This document shows positions 57,068 through 64,000 of a stretch of DNA of 64,000 nt, piece after piece. Source of the stretch: HGM13010 sp934527315. GTDB lineage: Bacteria; Bacillota; Clostridia; Oscillospirales; Oscillospiraceae. The number at the start of each line of letters is the position of its first letter. The first letter of the stretch is position 1. Below the pieces are notes generated by a model, which did no database searches, was not told the origin of the DNA, and worked only from the letters and a program-made list of their open reading frames with translations. The DNA is taken from assembly GCA_934527315.1 (NCBI GenBank), contig CAKTAK010000002.1, positions 1 through 64,000 of the forward strand, given 5' to 3'. Made by a program: the position numbers and the translations under genes.

Positions 57068-57167
57068 AATATAGCACATTCCATTTTTCACGTCAATTTT
57101 GAATTTGAATTTCAAATTACAACAAATTCCCGGAACCTCTTTACGTTTGTGGAAAAATAGGGTATAA
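57068..57167. promoter_or_regulatory. Divergent rodA-like/tsaE promoters with a 17-base palindrome
   Basis: Minus strand: TTGACG (57091-57096) and TATATT (57068-57073), spacing 17. Plus strand: TTTACG (57139-57144) and TATAAT (57162-57167), spacing 17. Between them AATTTGAA-T-TTCAAATT (57102-57118) is a perfect inverted repeat upstream of both -35 boxes, a natural place for a regulator of one or both genes. Confidence 0.65.
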
Positions 57168-57210
57168 TAAATCGGTTTATGCGTAAAGAAATCGATGTGA
57201 GGCATATCGA

Positions 57211-57645
57211 ATGGAATATATCACAAACAATGAAAAAGAAACCGAGGCAATCGGTGAACAGTTCGGCCGCCGGGTTAAGGACGGAACCGTTGTGGCCATG
57301 TACGGCGATTTGGGCGCGGGAAAAACGGCCTTTGTCCGGGGCATGGCTCGGGGTATGGGCATTGATACCCGGGTGTCCAGCCCCACGTTCACCATTGTGA
57401 ATGAATATTTGGGCGACCGGACGCTGATTCACTTTGATATGTACCGTCTGGGCAGCGCGGACGAATTGTTCGACATCGGCTGGGAAGACTATCTCAACCG
57501 GGGTGCTGTGCTGGCGGTGGAATGGAGCGAAAACGTGGAGGACGCATTCACCGGAGAGGAAGTGCGGCTGACCATTGAAAAGCTGTCCGATACCGCCCGG
57601 AAAATCACCATTGAGGAGGGAGAACATGCGGATTCTGGCATTTGA
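57211..57645 (+). CDS. tsaE: tRNA t6A biosynthesis ATPase TsaE
   Basis: ATPase that keeps the TsaBD complex active in making N6-threonylcarbamoyladenosine at position 37 of ANN-decoding tRNAs. The 144-residue protein has the P-loop YGDLGAGKTAFVRGMA (about 31-46), SSPTFTIVNEY (about 68) and IHFDMYRLGSADE (about 85). GTGAGGC lies upstream of the ATG. It overlaps tsaB by 20 bases. Confidence 0.95.
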   Translation: MEYITNNEKETEAIGEQFGRRVKDGTVVAMYGDLGAGKTAFVRGMARGMGIDTRVSSPTFTIVNEYLGDRTLIHFDMYRLGSADELFDIGWEDYLNRGAVLAVEWSENVEDAFTGEEVRLTIEKLSDTARKITIEEGEHADSGI

Positions 57646-58339
57646 GTCCACCGCAAAACCGGCCAGTGTGGCGCTGTGCGAGGATGACCGGCTGATTGCC
57701 CAATCCTTTCAGAATTGCGGCCAGACCCATAGCGTGACCCTGCTGCCTATGGCGCAGGCGCTGCTGACAAACAGCGGCTATACCCTGCAGGATATTGATT
57801 TGTTTGCCGTGGCCCATGGTCCCGGCAGCTTTACCGGTGTGCGCATCGGTGTTTCCACGGTAAAGGGGCTTGCATGGGGCAATGAAAAACCGGCCGTGGG
57901 CGTTTCCGCATTGGAGGCAATGGCGTGGAACGGTACGGCTTTCGGCGAGGGCGCGCTGATTTGCTGCGTCATGGACGCCCGGCGGGAGCAGGTGTATTCC
58001 GCGTTGTTTGAGATTCGGCAGGGCGCTCCGGTGCGGCTGTGCCCGGACCGTGCGGTGGCGCTGGCGGATTTGAGCGAGGAGCTGCGCACCGGCGGAAGAA
58101 CGGCTTATCTGGTGGGCGACGGTACGGAAGTGACCGCGGCTTATTTTGAAAAAGCGGGCGTAGACTGCGTGGCGGCGCCGGAAATGCTCCGGTGGCAGAG
58201 CGCATACGGCGTGGCGCTGGCGGCAAGCCGGACGGAGCCGGGCACCGCAGACAGCGTGCTGCCGGTGTATCTGCGGCTGTCACAGGCAGAGCGGGAGCGG
58301 CAGGCCCGTATGGAAAAGCAGAAACAATCAGAAAACTGA
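57626..58339 (+). CDS. tsaB: tRNA t6A biosynthesis protein TsaB
   Basis: Inactive ASKHA-fold partner of TsaD. The 237-residue protein has MRILAFESTAKPASVALCEDD, AVAHGPGSFTGVRIGVSTVKGLAWG (in parts, about 62-88) and MDARREQVYSALFE (about 116). The ATG at 57626 follows TTGAGGAGGGAG and lies inside tsaE; the in-frame start at 57575 is less likely. The C-terminus ends in a charged helix (RERQARMEKQKQSEN). The usual third neighbour rimI and tsaD are not nearby. Confidence 0.95.
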   Translation: MRILAFESTAKPASVALCEDDRLIAQSFQNCGQTHSVTLLPMAQALLTNSGYTLQDIDLFAVAHGPGSFTGVRIGVSTVKGLAWGNEKPAVGVSALEAMAWNGTAFGEGALICCVMDARREQVYSALFEIRQGAPVRLCPDRAVALADLSEELRTGGRTAYLVGDGTEVTAAYFEKAGVDCVAAPEMLRWQSAYGVALAASRTEPGTADSVLPVYLRLSQAERERQARMEKQKQSEN

Positions 58340-58370
58340 CATAGAGAATAATTAAAAAGGAGAACTGTCA

Positions 58371-59000
58371 ATGAGTACTGTACATGTATTTGAGCATCCC
58401 TTGATTCAGCACAAGCTTTCAATCCTGCGGGATAAGAACACCGGCGTCAAGGAATTCCGGGAGATGATTAACGAAATTTCCATGCTGATGTGCTTTGAAG
58501 TGACCCGGGACCTGCCCGTGGAAGATGTTGAGGTAGAAACCCCCGTTGCAGTTGCACACTGCAAGCGTCTGTCCGGTAAAAAGCTGGCCATCGTTCCCAT
58601 TCTCCGTGCCGGTCTGGGCATGGTAGACGGCATGGTGCAGATGATCCCCAGCGCAAAGGTGGGCCACATTGGTCTGTACCGCGACCCGGAGACTCTGGAG
58701 CCGGTGAAGTATTACTTCAAGATGCCCCCCGATATCGGCGAGCGGGAAGTCATCGTGGTGGACCCCATGCTGGCAACCGGCGGCAGCGCCATCGCGGCTG
58801 TGGACTTCCTGAAGGAAGCCGGTGTAAAACGGATTCGTATTATGGACATCATCGCAGCGCCCGAGGGCATTGCTGCTATGCAGAAGGCACATCCCGATGT
58901 GGACATTTACGTGGCTGCATTGGACGAGCGTCTGAATGACCACGGCTACATCGTACCCGGCTTGGGCGATGCCGGCGACCGTATTTTCGGTACAAAATAA
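58371..59000 (+). CDS. upp: Uracil phosphoribosyltransferase
   Basis: Salvages uracil to UMP with PRPP. The 209-residue protein has VFEHPLIQHKLSILRDKNTG, ILRAGLGMVDGM (about 81), the PRPP loop VVDPMLATGGSAIAAVDFLK (about 124) and the uracil-binding C-terminus YIVPGLGDAGDRIFGTK. AAAAGGAG precedes the ATG. It lies 31 bases after tsaB, so it is probably in the same transcript. Confidence 0.97.
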   Translation: MSTVHVFEHPLIQHKLSILRDKNTGVKEFREMINEISMLMCFEVTRDLPVEDVEVETPVAVAHCKRLSGKKLAIVPILRAGLGMVDGMVQMIPSAKVGHIGLYRDPETLEPVKYYFKMPPDIGEREVIVVDPMLATGGSAIAAVDFLKEAGVKRIRIMDIIAAPEGIAAMQKAHPDVDIYVAALDERLNDHGYIVPGLGDAGDRIFGTK

Positions 59001-59024
59001 GATTTTCAAGCAGCTTGAAATGAC

Positions 59025-59062
59025 AAACGGACCTGAAACCATGGGTTTCGGGTCCGTTTTTT
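59025..59062. terminator. Bidirectional terminator between upp and the alpha/beta hydrolase gene
   Basis: Sixteen-base arms (59025-59040 and 59044-59059, core GGACCTGAAACC) with one G-T pair, three-base loop and a T run. Confidence 0.92.
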
Positions 59063-59072
59063 ATACAATCGT

Positions 59073-60002
59073 TTATTCCAACAGAAATCGGGCAAGATTC
59101 CGAATGGCTTGATTGGATTTCCGGTTGGGGAACATCTGGAATACGTGCCACATACCGGCGCTGACCTCCAATCGGCAGTGCACCCCGGCAGCGGTCATCG
59201 CTTGATGCAGCCGGGCGGAATCGTCGTAGAGAATTTCGTGGTCCCCCACTTGAATCAAGGTCGGCGGAAAATCGGTGAAATCACCGAACAGCGGGGAGAG
59301 AAAAGGACTGGACAAATCCTGCCCGGGGGCATAGGCATTCCGCACGGCGTCGATGTATTCCGGGGTGAGCATGGGGTCGATTTCCACCCGCTCCTTGTAA
59401 GATGCGCCGGACATGGTCATATCCGTCCACGGAGACATGAGCAGCAGCGCGCCGGGCAGGGGACGATGCTCCGCTTTCAGACTGTGGCACAAAACCAATG
59501 CCAGATTGCCGCCGGCGGAATCCCCCGCCAGAATCAGATTTTCCGGGGCATATCCCAGCGTCAGCAGGTAATCCCATGCCTTGCGGGCGTCTTCTGCAGC
59601 AGCGGGATAAGGAAACTCCGGTGCCAGACGGTATTCAAAGCTGAGAACGTCATAGCCTGTGACGTTGGCAATTTTAGAGGCCAACACCCGGGAATATCCC
59701 AGATTGCCGCTGGTATATCCGCCGCCGTGGCAGTACAGCACCGCATGGCGATTGCCGTGGGGGTCTTGCAGCCGAGTCCATGCGGCAGCCATTCCGTCCA
59801 GGTCCAATTCTTCCCAATCCATGCCAATCATGGGGGCGGTGAGCCGACCCAAGGTATCCTGATTTCGGCGCTGCTTTTCCAGCTCTTCCGGGTCCATGGT
59901 GTCCGGTGCGCCGGCACTGTGTACGGCTTTTAATGCCAGCATCAGCGGGCTGAGCCGGGGATTGGATTCGTCTTTGCGGAAATGTTTGCGGATTGCGGCC
60001 AT
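59073..60002 (-). CDS. Alpha/beta hydrolase, hormone-sensitive lipase (esterase) type
   Basis: A 309-residue esterase/lipase. It has the oxyanion-hole motif YCHGGGYTSGN (about 93-103), the nucleophile elbow ILAGDSAGGNLAL (Ser about 168), the acid in TLIQVGDHEILYDD and the catalytic His in GMWHVFQMF (about 288): a complete HSL-family triad. It should cleave short or medium acyl esters. The ATG at 60002 follows CAGGAGG; the open frame to 60047 is not needed. It is divergent from a condensation-domain gene that probably forms esters or amides, an intriguing pairing. Confidence 0.92.
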   Translation of the reverse strand: MAAIRKHFRKDESNPRLSPLMLALKAVHSAGAPDTMDPEELEKQRRNQDTLGRLTAPMIGMDWEELDLDGMAAAWTRLQDPHGNRHAVLYCHGGGYTSGNLGYSRVLASKIANVTGYDVLSFEYRLAPEFPYPAAAEDARKAWDYLLTLGYAPENLILAGDSAGGNLALVLCHSLKAEHRPLPGALLLMSPWTDMTMSGASYKERVEIDPMLTPEYIDAVRNAYAPGQDLSSPFLSPLFGDFTDFPPTLIQVGDHEILYDDSARLHQAMTAAGVHCRLEVSAGMWHVFQMFPNRKSNQAIRNLARFLLE

Positions 60003-60155
60003 AGGTTCCTCCTGTATCTTTTTCGCGGTTGTGAGAGTGTGTTGCAAATGTTTGGTATCCGTATTTTATCACACTTCATCGGCTCCGACAAGAACCCATG
60101 AAACCGGGGAGCGGGAGCAATTTCCCGCCAATTCCCGGAGAAATGCCGAGCGAAC

Positions 60156-60184
60156 TTGTCAAACAGCCGCTGCTGTGATAGGAT
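60156..60184 (+). promoter_or_regulatory. Promoter of the condensation-domain/DUF6320 operon
   Basis: TTGTCA (60156-60161) and TAGGAT (60179-60184), spacing 17; the ATG is 40 bases downstream. Confidence 0.6.
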
Positions 60185-60224
60185 ACAGACAGATAATCAA
60201 CAAAAACGAGGGGAGGCGCGCTGT

Positions 60225-61499
60225 ATGGCAAAGCCCGGTGAACGGTGGTACAAGCTGGATAATGCAGGAATTCTGTATTCCGCGCTGCAGCGGGAGGAAT
60301 ATTCCGCGATTTACCGATTTTCCGCGGTGATGACGGAACCGGTGGACCCCGCGGCTTTGCAGCGGGCCATTGACCGGGTGATGCCCCGGTTTCCCAGCTT
60401 TGCCACCCGGATTCGAAAGGGCTTGTTCTGGTACTATATGGAGCCGAACCCCGCGCCCGGTCCGTTTTTGAAGGAAGACGTGTCCGACCCCTGCCAACCG
60501 GTGCGGTTTCAAGAGGATAACGGCTGGCTGGTGCGGTTCTATTATTATCGGAATCGGATTTCCATTGAGGTGTTCCACGCGGTGTCCGACGGTGCGGGCA
60601 GCTTGGTGTTCTTCCGGACGCTGTTGGCGGAGTATCTCCGGCAGCTGGGCCATGACATTCCCGTGGAAGAGGGAATTCTGGATTTGAACCAGACCCCGGA
60701 CCCGGAGGAATTGGAGGACGCTTACACCCGATATGTCGGAAATTACGGGGAAAAGCTCCGCCGTTTGCCCAATGCCTTTTTGAATGTAGGCACCCCGGAG
60801 CCCTTTTATACGTTTCACGTGACTATGGGCTTTCTCCCGGTGGACCGGCTGAAGGAAAAAGCGAAAAGCTATGGCGTTTCCGTGACGGAGTATCTCTCCG
60901 CGGCGCTGTTGTACGTGATTTTGGAACGGCAGAAGGAACGGAATCCCCATCGGCTGCGGCAGGCGGCACTGGCCATTCCCATCAATCTCCGGAGCTATTT
61001 TCCCTCCCGGACGGTGCGGAATTTCATTACCACCGTGCGGCTGAGCATTGACCCCAATTTGGGAGAGTATACCTTCCCGGAAATTTTGCAGCAAGTGCAC
61101 CATTATATGCGTCTGCATGTGAATCGGCAGGAGTTGCAGGCGGCCTTTACCCGAAATGTGCGCTTTACCCGGAATCCTCTGCTGCAGGTGGTTCCGGCGG
61201 TTCTGAAAAACCCGGTGATGGCGCTGAATTACCGTATGTTGGGTGTGCGGCCCTATTCCTGCACCTACACCAATCCCGGTGTGTTTGCGGTGCCGGACTC
61301 TATGGCAGGGCACATTCAGCGCATGGAAGTGATTTTGGGGCAGGCTACGGTGCCCCGGTGCCATTGCGCGTCCATCAGTTATGGAAATACGTTGGAATTT
61401 ACCTTTGCCGGAACCCAAAAAGAGACGGCCACGGAGCGGGACTTTTTCCGCTTTTTGGTGCGGGAGGGAATCCCGGTGCGGGTGGAAAGCAACCGCTGA
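60225..61499 (+). CDS. Condensation-domain-like acyltransferase (COG4908/alcohol acetyltransferase type)
   Basis: A 424-residue single-domain protein of the CoA-dependent acyltransferase/NRPS-condensation fold. The active-site motif reads FHAVSDGAG (about 115-123), the H-x3-D-G of condensation and alcohol acetyltransferase domains. Other marks are LPVDRLKEKAKSYGVSVTEYLSAALLYVI (in parts) and PINLRSYFPSRTVRNFITT (the DFGWG-like structural region). There is no carrier or adenylation domain, so it is not a modular NRPS. It probably transfers an acyl group to an alcohol or amine, possibly in surface or lipid metabolism. GAGGGGAGGCG precedes the ATG. Two membrane-protein genes follow in the same operon. 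Confidence 0.8.
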   Translation: MAKPGERWYKLDNAGILYSALQREEYSAIYRFSAVMTEPVDPAALQRAIDRVMPRFPSFATRIRKGLFWYYMEPNPAPGPFLKEDVSDPCQPVRFQEDNGWLVRFYYYRNRISIEVFHAVSDGAGSLVFFRTLLAEYLRQLGHDIPVEEGILDLNQTPDPEELEDAYTRYVGNYGEKLRRLPNAFLNVGTPEPFYTFHVTMGFLPVDRLKEKAKSYGVSVTEYLSAALLYVILERQKERNPHRLRQAALAIPINLRSYFPSRTVRNFITTVRLSIDPNLGEYTFPEILQQVHHYMRLHVNRQELQAAFTRNVRFTRNPLLQVVPAVLKNPVMALNYRMLGVRPYSCTYTNPGVFAVPDSMAGHIQRMEVILGQATVPRCHCASISYGNTLEFTFAGTQKETATERDFFRFLVREGIPVRVESNR

Positions 61500-61511
61500 A
61501 AGGAATTTGTT

Positions 61512-62195
61512 ATGTATTGTGTGAATTGCGGCGTGGAGCTGAATCCCGGCGCGGAGCGCTGCCCCTTGTGCGGAACCCCCGCGTGGAAACCGGACCCTAC
61601 GGAGCCGCCTTATTTTGCCACAAAGCCGCCGGAGATTCCCGCGGTGGAAAATTACAGTCTGGCGATTTTGCTGTCGTCTATGCTGCTGTCGGTGGCGCTG
61701 TGCTGCGGGCTGCTGAATTTGATTCTGCTCCCCGGCCGATTCTGGAGCTATTACGTCATCGGCGCGGCGGTGATGCTGTGGGTGTGGTTTGTGTTGCCCA
61801 TGGTGTTCCGAAAGCTGCCGGTGGTGATTCGGCTGACATTAGACGTAGCCATTGTGGGCGTGTATATCTGGCTGATTTCCATTGACCTGAACGGCGGGGC
61901 ATGGTTCCGGGGCTTGGTGGTGCCCATTCTGATTTGGGCATGCGTACTGGTGTTTCTCCTTTGCCTGCTCAGCCGGAATCGGTCCATTCTGACCAAAATC
62001 TCCCTGTGCGTCGGCACGGTGGCGCTTTTGGTGATAGGAATTGAATATGCCATTGAGTATTATTTGTTTGGCGCCGCCCATCTGACCTGGTCGTTGGTGG
62101 TGGCAACCATTTGCATAGCGCTGATTATCCCCCTACGGGTGATTCGTCACGTTCCCGCCTTGCGGGAAGAGGTTCGCAGACGGTTCGATTTATAA
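61512..62195 (+). CDS. Zinc-ribbon membrane protein, DUF6320-like
   Basis: A 227-residue protein. An N-terminal zinc ribbon (CVNCG and CPLCG, residues 3-20) is followed by a linker and six hydrophobic helices (about 48-215), ending in a basic cytoplasmic tail RHVPALREEVRRRFDL. It resembles proteins annotated as DUF6320 in Clostridia. Function unknown. It starts 12 bases after the condensation-domain gene, with AAAGGAATTTG upstream, so the two probably work together at the membrane. Confidence 0.75.
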   Translation: MYCVNCGVELNPGAERCPLCGTPAWKPDPTEPPYFATKPPEIPAVENYSLAILLSSMLLSVALCCGLLNLILLPGRFWSYYVIGAAVMLWVWFVLPMVFRKLPVVIRLTLDVAIVGVYIWLISIDLNGGAWFRGLVVPILIWACVLVFLLCLLSRNRSILTKISLCVGTVALLVIGIEYAIEYYLFGAAHLTWSLVVATICIALIIPLRVIRHVPALREEVRRRFDL

Positions 62196-62228
62196 ATACA
62201 ATATAAATACAAAGAGGAGGCTGACGAT

Positions 62229-62531
62229 ATGTTTGACGTTTGGTCGGGCAATACGGAACTTACAATTATAGCGCTGATTGTTTCCGTGGCTGTGATTTTA
62301 CCGGTTCAACTTCTGCTTTGTTTCAAAATTCGGAAAATTGTCATTCGGCTGCTGCCGGTGATGGTGCTTTCCGTCTTAACTGCCGTGCTTTCCCTTTTGG
62401 CTGCGGTAACTTCCGGTTGGGACAGCTTGGGCTATATTGTCCTTGCTGTTTTTACGGGAATCATGCTGCTGGTATGCGGCGGTGCATGGGGGCTTTGGGC
62501 CATTGCAAAACACATGAAAAAAGGCGAGTAA
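62229..62531 (+). CDS. Small membrane protein, unknown
   Basis: A 100-residue protein with three hydrophobic helices (about 10-32, 38-62, 67-92) and a short charged C-terminus KHMKKGE. AGAGGAGGCTGACG is a strong ribosome binding site, so it is probably expressed. It is the third gene of the condensation-domain operon. I see no family match. Confidence 0.7.
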   Translation: MFDVWSGNTELTIIALIVSVAVILPVQLLLCFKIRKIVIRLLPVMVLSVLTAVLSLLAAVTSGWDSLGYIVLAVFTGIMLLVCGGAWGLWAIAKHMKKGE

Positions 62532-62587
62532 CGTTCAGCGCTGAAACGGAATCCCCATTCGAAAATTCATATTGAAATCAAAAAAAC

Positions 62588-62615
62588 AAGGCGGGAGCAA
62601 CTCAGCTCCCGCCTT
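62588..62615. terminator. Bidirectional terminator, strong toward rsmE
   Basis: AAGGCGGGAGC (62588-62598) and GCTCCCGCCTT (62605-62615) with a six-base loop. In the minus direction it is followed by GTTTTTTTG, so it ends rsmE efficiently; the plus-strand tract is weaker. Confidence 0.9.
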
Positions 62616-62626
62616 CATTTATGGAC

Positions 62627-63367
62627 TCAATTCATATTGCCGGTTTCATAGAGAATGGCGGTCAGGGGAATCAAGGGTGCGGTTTCGCACCGAAGAATCC
62701 GGGGACCCATGGCGCAGACGGCAAAGCCTGCATTCCGGGCAGCCTCCGCCTCTTCCGGGGTGAATCCGCCCTCGGGACCGGTAATCACTGCGGCGCTGCG
62801 GCAGCCCTCTGCCTGACTGATGGCGGTACGCAGGGAAATACGGTCTCCGGTTTCATACAGAAACAGTTTCAAATCCCACCGGGATGCCTCTTCCAGCATG
62901 GCTGCATAGCTGTCATGGTAGTATACCTGGGGAATGATGCCCCGTCCGGACTGCTTTGCGGCCTCTTCCGCGATGCGCTGCCACCGTTCCAGCTTTTTAT
63001 CCGCGCCCTTTTTGGGGTCCAAACGGACCACGCATCGGTCACAGTGAAACAAATGAATGTCGGTGGCACCCAGTTCCGTGCACTTCTGCACCACAAAATC
63101 GGTGCGTTCACCTTTGGCCAATCCTGCAAAAATATGCACGGCAACAGAGGGCTCCGCAGCGGAGGGAACCACGGCGGTTACGTCCGCATAAGCGGTTTTT
63201 CCGTCGGAATGGGTTAAGACGCATTGCAGGTCGGTGCCCTGACCGTTGCAAATCGTCAGGCTTTCTCCCTCGCGCATCCGCAAAACCTTGATATGTTCTG
63301 CGTCCCGACCGGTAATCGTTACGGTCGAGGCGGTTAAATCCACGTGCTCCATAAAAAATCTTGGCAT
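62627..63367 (-). CDS. rsmE: 16S rRNA (uracil-1498-N3)-methyltransferase
   Basis: Methylates U1498 of 16S rRNA in the 30S subunit using SAM. The 246-residue SPOUT protein has an N-terminal PUA-like part (MPRFFMEHVDL, HIKVLRMREGESLTICNG), the segment KGERTDFVVQKCTELGATDI (about 98-117), RCVVRLDPKK, and the C-terminal knot VITGPEGGFTPEEAE and MGPRILRCETAPLIPLTAI. The frame is open upstream to 63904 because it overlaps the antisense of another gene; the ATG at 63367 with GAGGACTTACT matches the family start. Confidence 0.95.
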   Translation of the reverse strand: MPRFFMEHVDLTASTVTITGRDAEHIKVLRMREGESLTICNGQGTDLQCVLTHSDGKTAYADVTAVVPSAAEPSVAVHIFAGLAKGERTDFVVQKCTELGATDIHLFHCDRCVVRLDPKKGADKKLERWQRIAEEAAKQSGRGIIPQVYYHDSYAAMLEEASRWDLKLFLYETGDRISLRTAISQAEGCRSAAVITGPEGGFTPEEAEAARNAGFAVCAMGPRILRCETAPLIPLTAILYETGNMN

Positions 63368-63403
63368 AGTAAGTCCTCGCTTGACTTGTTTTTTGGTCTC
63401 ATT

Positions 63404-63432
63404 ATTATGCCACATTTGAAACATTCTTGCAA
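63404..63432 (-). promoter_or_regulatory. Promoter of rsmE
   Basis: On the minus strand TTGCAA (63427-63432) and CATAAT (63404-63409), spacing 17; 36 bases before the ATG. Confidence 0.65.
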
Positions 63433-63463
63433 CAGCAACATACAATAACGTGGGTGAAGTGCT

Positions 63464-63907
63464 GTGAAACAAGAGGATATGAATATTTTTCGACAGTTTG
63501 ACGCGGTTTGGAGCCGGGTCACAGGAGCTGCGGCGCCTATTGTGCAGAATCCCTTGGAGCAATCTATGGAGCAAACCCTCCGTTTGTGGCAGGGGTACCG
63601 CCAAGCGGCGGAGGGCACACGGGGCGGCGCGGCTGAGGAATGTTCTGCTTTGGCGGAGAGTGCCCGGCAGAGTTTTCGCCAGATGCAGGTGGAATACTTT
63701 CTGGAAACCGGAGATACTTACGACCCGGGAGAATCCGAAAAATTCCGGGGCGGTCTGATGACCGGCTTGCGGCGGCTGTACTGCATGGAAGAGGAGCTGC
63801 GGGCGCTGCTGGAGCAGGCTCCATGGGAATCGGCGGCGCAATGGTCCGCAGCCAGCGGGGCGCGGTCCCGCCGATTGCGGGAATGGATTGCACTGCTGCT
63901 GCAATAA
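63464..63907 (+). CDS. Hypothetical helical protein
   Basis: A 147-residue, probably all-helical soluble protein rich in Ala, Glu, Gln and Arg, for example LRLWQGYRQAAEG and RRLYCMEEELRALLEQAPWESAAQW. I do not recognise it. The start is uncertain: GTG at 63464 has a weak upstream site, and the ATG at 63479 (MNIFRQF) has AGAGG too close. Its codon use matches its neighbours and it ends just before a good terminator, which supports a real gene. Helical bundles of this kind occur in ferritin-like or regulatory proteins, but nothing specific can be said. Confidence 0.6.
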   Translation: MKQEDMNIFRQFDAVWSRVTGAAAPIVQNPLEQSMEQTLRLWQGYRQAAEGTRGGAAEECSALAESARQSFRQMQVEYFLETGDTYDPGESEKFRGGLMTGLRRLYCMEEELRALLEQAPWESAAQWSAASGARSRRLREWIALLLQ

Positions 63908-63912
63908 AAAAG

Positions 63913-63951
63913 AAACTCCGGGAACGATTCCGAGAATCGTTTCCGGAGTTT
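63913..63951. terminator. Terminator after the hypothetical gene
   Basis: Eighteen-base arms (63913-63930 and 63934-63951) with one G-T pair, loop CGA, and a TTTT end. The 49 bases after it reach the window edge and may hold the end of a convergent minus-strand gene (two stop codons near 63976-63981), too short to judge. Confidence 0.85.
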
Positions 63952-64000
63952 TCCAGTCTTAGGAGGTGGACTGTTAACTTACGGACGCAGACCCATGCCG

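Noticed and set aside
63368..63904. N-terminal extension of RsmE on the minus strand
   Set aside because: It is antisense to the gene at 63464 and to a promoter; the family start is at 63367.
63961..64000. AGGAGGTGG on the plus strand and a possible minus-strand coding end (GMGLRP then stop)
   Set aside because: No start codon at suitable distance follows the former, and only six codons of the latter are visible at the window edge.

Overview
This 64 kb window looks like a chromosomal segment of a moderately GC-rich, low-transfer Clostridia genome, most likely a gut Oscillospirales/Oscillospiraceae-type anaerobe (my inference). The reasons are the strong AGGAGG ribosome binding sites, TTGACA/TATAAT promoters, T-box and TPP leaders, a Rex repressor, a PyrK/PyrD-type dihydroorotate dehydrogenase, a clostridial glnA-nitR-gltB-gltD arrangement, and many families (DUF1538, DUF1653, DUF3783, DUF5662, DUF975, DUF6320) typical of Clostridia. 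No phage, transposase, rRNA operon or CRISPR array was seen. There is one tRNA, tRNA-Leu(CAG).

Layout. 1-1 kb: a truncated SnoaL-like lipoprotein divergent from an HxlR regulator with a conspicuous operator region. 1-6.7 kb: a tightly overlapping pyrimidine operon pyrC-K-D-F-E-B-I. 6.7-9.7 kb: a zinc/cadmium P-type ATPase with a His/Cys-rich repeat tail and an ArsR-family zinc sensor. 9.7-17.3 kb: a TIM-barrel protein of unknown role, a DUF1538 membrane protein paired with a tandem PII-like protein, pyruvate carboxylase and an Isf-like flavoprotein. 17.3-27.6 kb: the nitrogen block, with gltD, gltB, an ANTAR regulator and glnA on the minus strand, divergent from an asparagine T-box and asnB. 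27.6-38.1 kb: a hybrid sensor kinase, Ogt, a CstA transporter unit, a TRIC channel, DUF5662, an M29 aminopeptidase and a MATE pump. 38.2-41.6 kb: LysR divergent from an SDR plus CaiB/BaiF CoA-transferase pair. 41.7-44.6 kb: DUF1653, purM, rex and DUF3783. 44.6-50.6 kb: a TPP-riboswitch operon for thiamine salvage (thiE, HAD phosphatase, thiamine-binding protein, thiD, tenA, ABC transporter). 50.6-54 kb: ftsH with marR, and a DUF975 membrane protein. 54-57 kb: tRNA-Leu, two unlinked type IV pilin-like proteins and a RodA/FtsW protein. 57-64 kb: tsaE-tsaB-upp, an alpha/beta hydrolase divergent from a condensation-domain protein/DUF6320/small membrane protein unit, rsmE and a small hypothetical gene.

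How the genes work together. Most of the window is housekeeping biosynthesis: de novo UMP synthesis and uracil salvage, ammonium assimilation under RNA-level control, anaplerosis by pyruvate carboxylase, and thiamine phosphate synthesis from scavenged precursors. The less understood parts are the DUF1538/PII pair, the SDR/BaiF-like pair under a LysR regulator, the condensation-domain/DUF6320/hydrolase cluster, and a candidate antitermination leader of glnA in which a hexaloop hairpin and a terminator are mutually exclusive. No clearly new defence or mobile system was found; the best leads are these uncharacterised modules and the RNA leaders.
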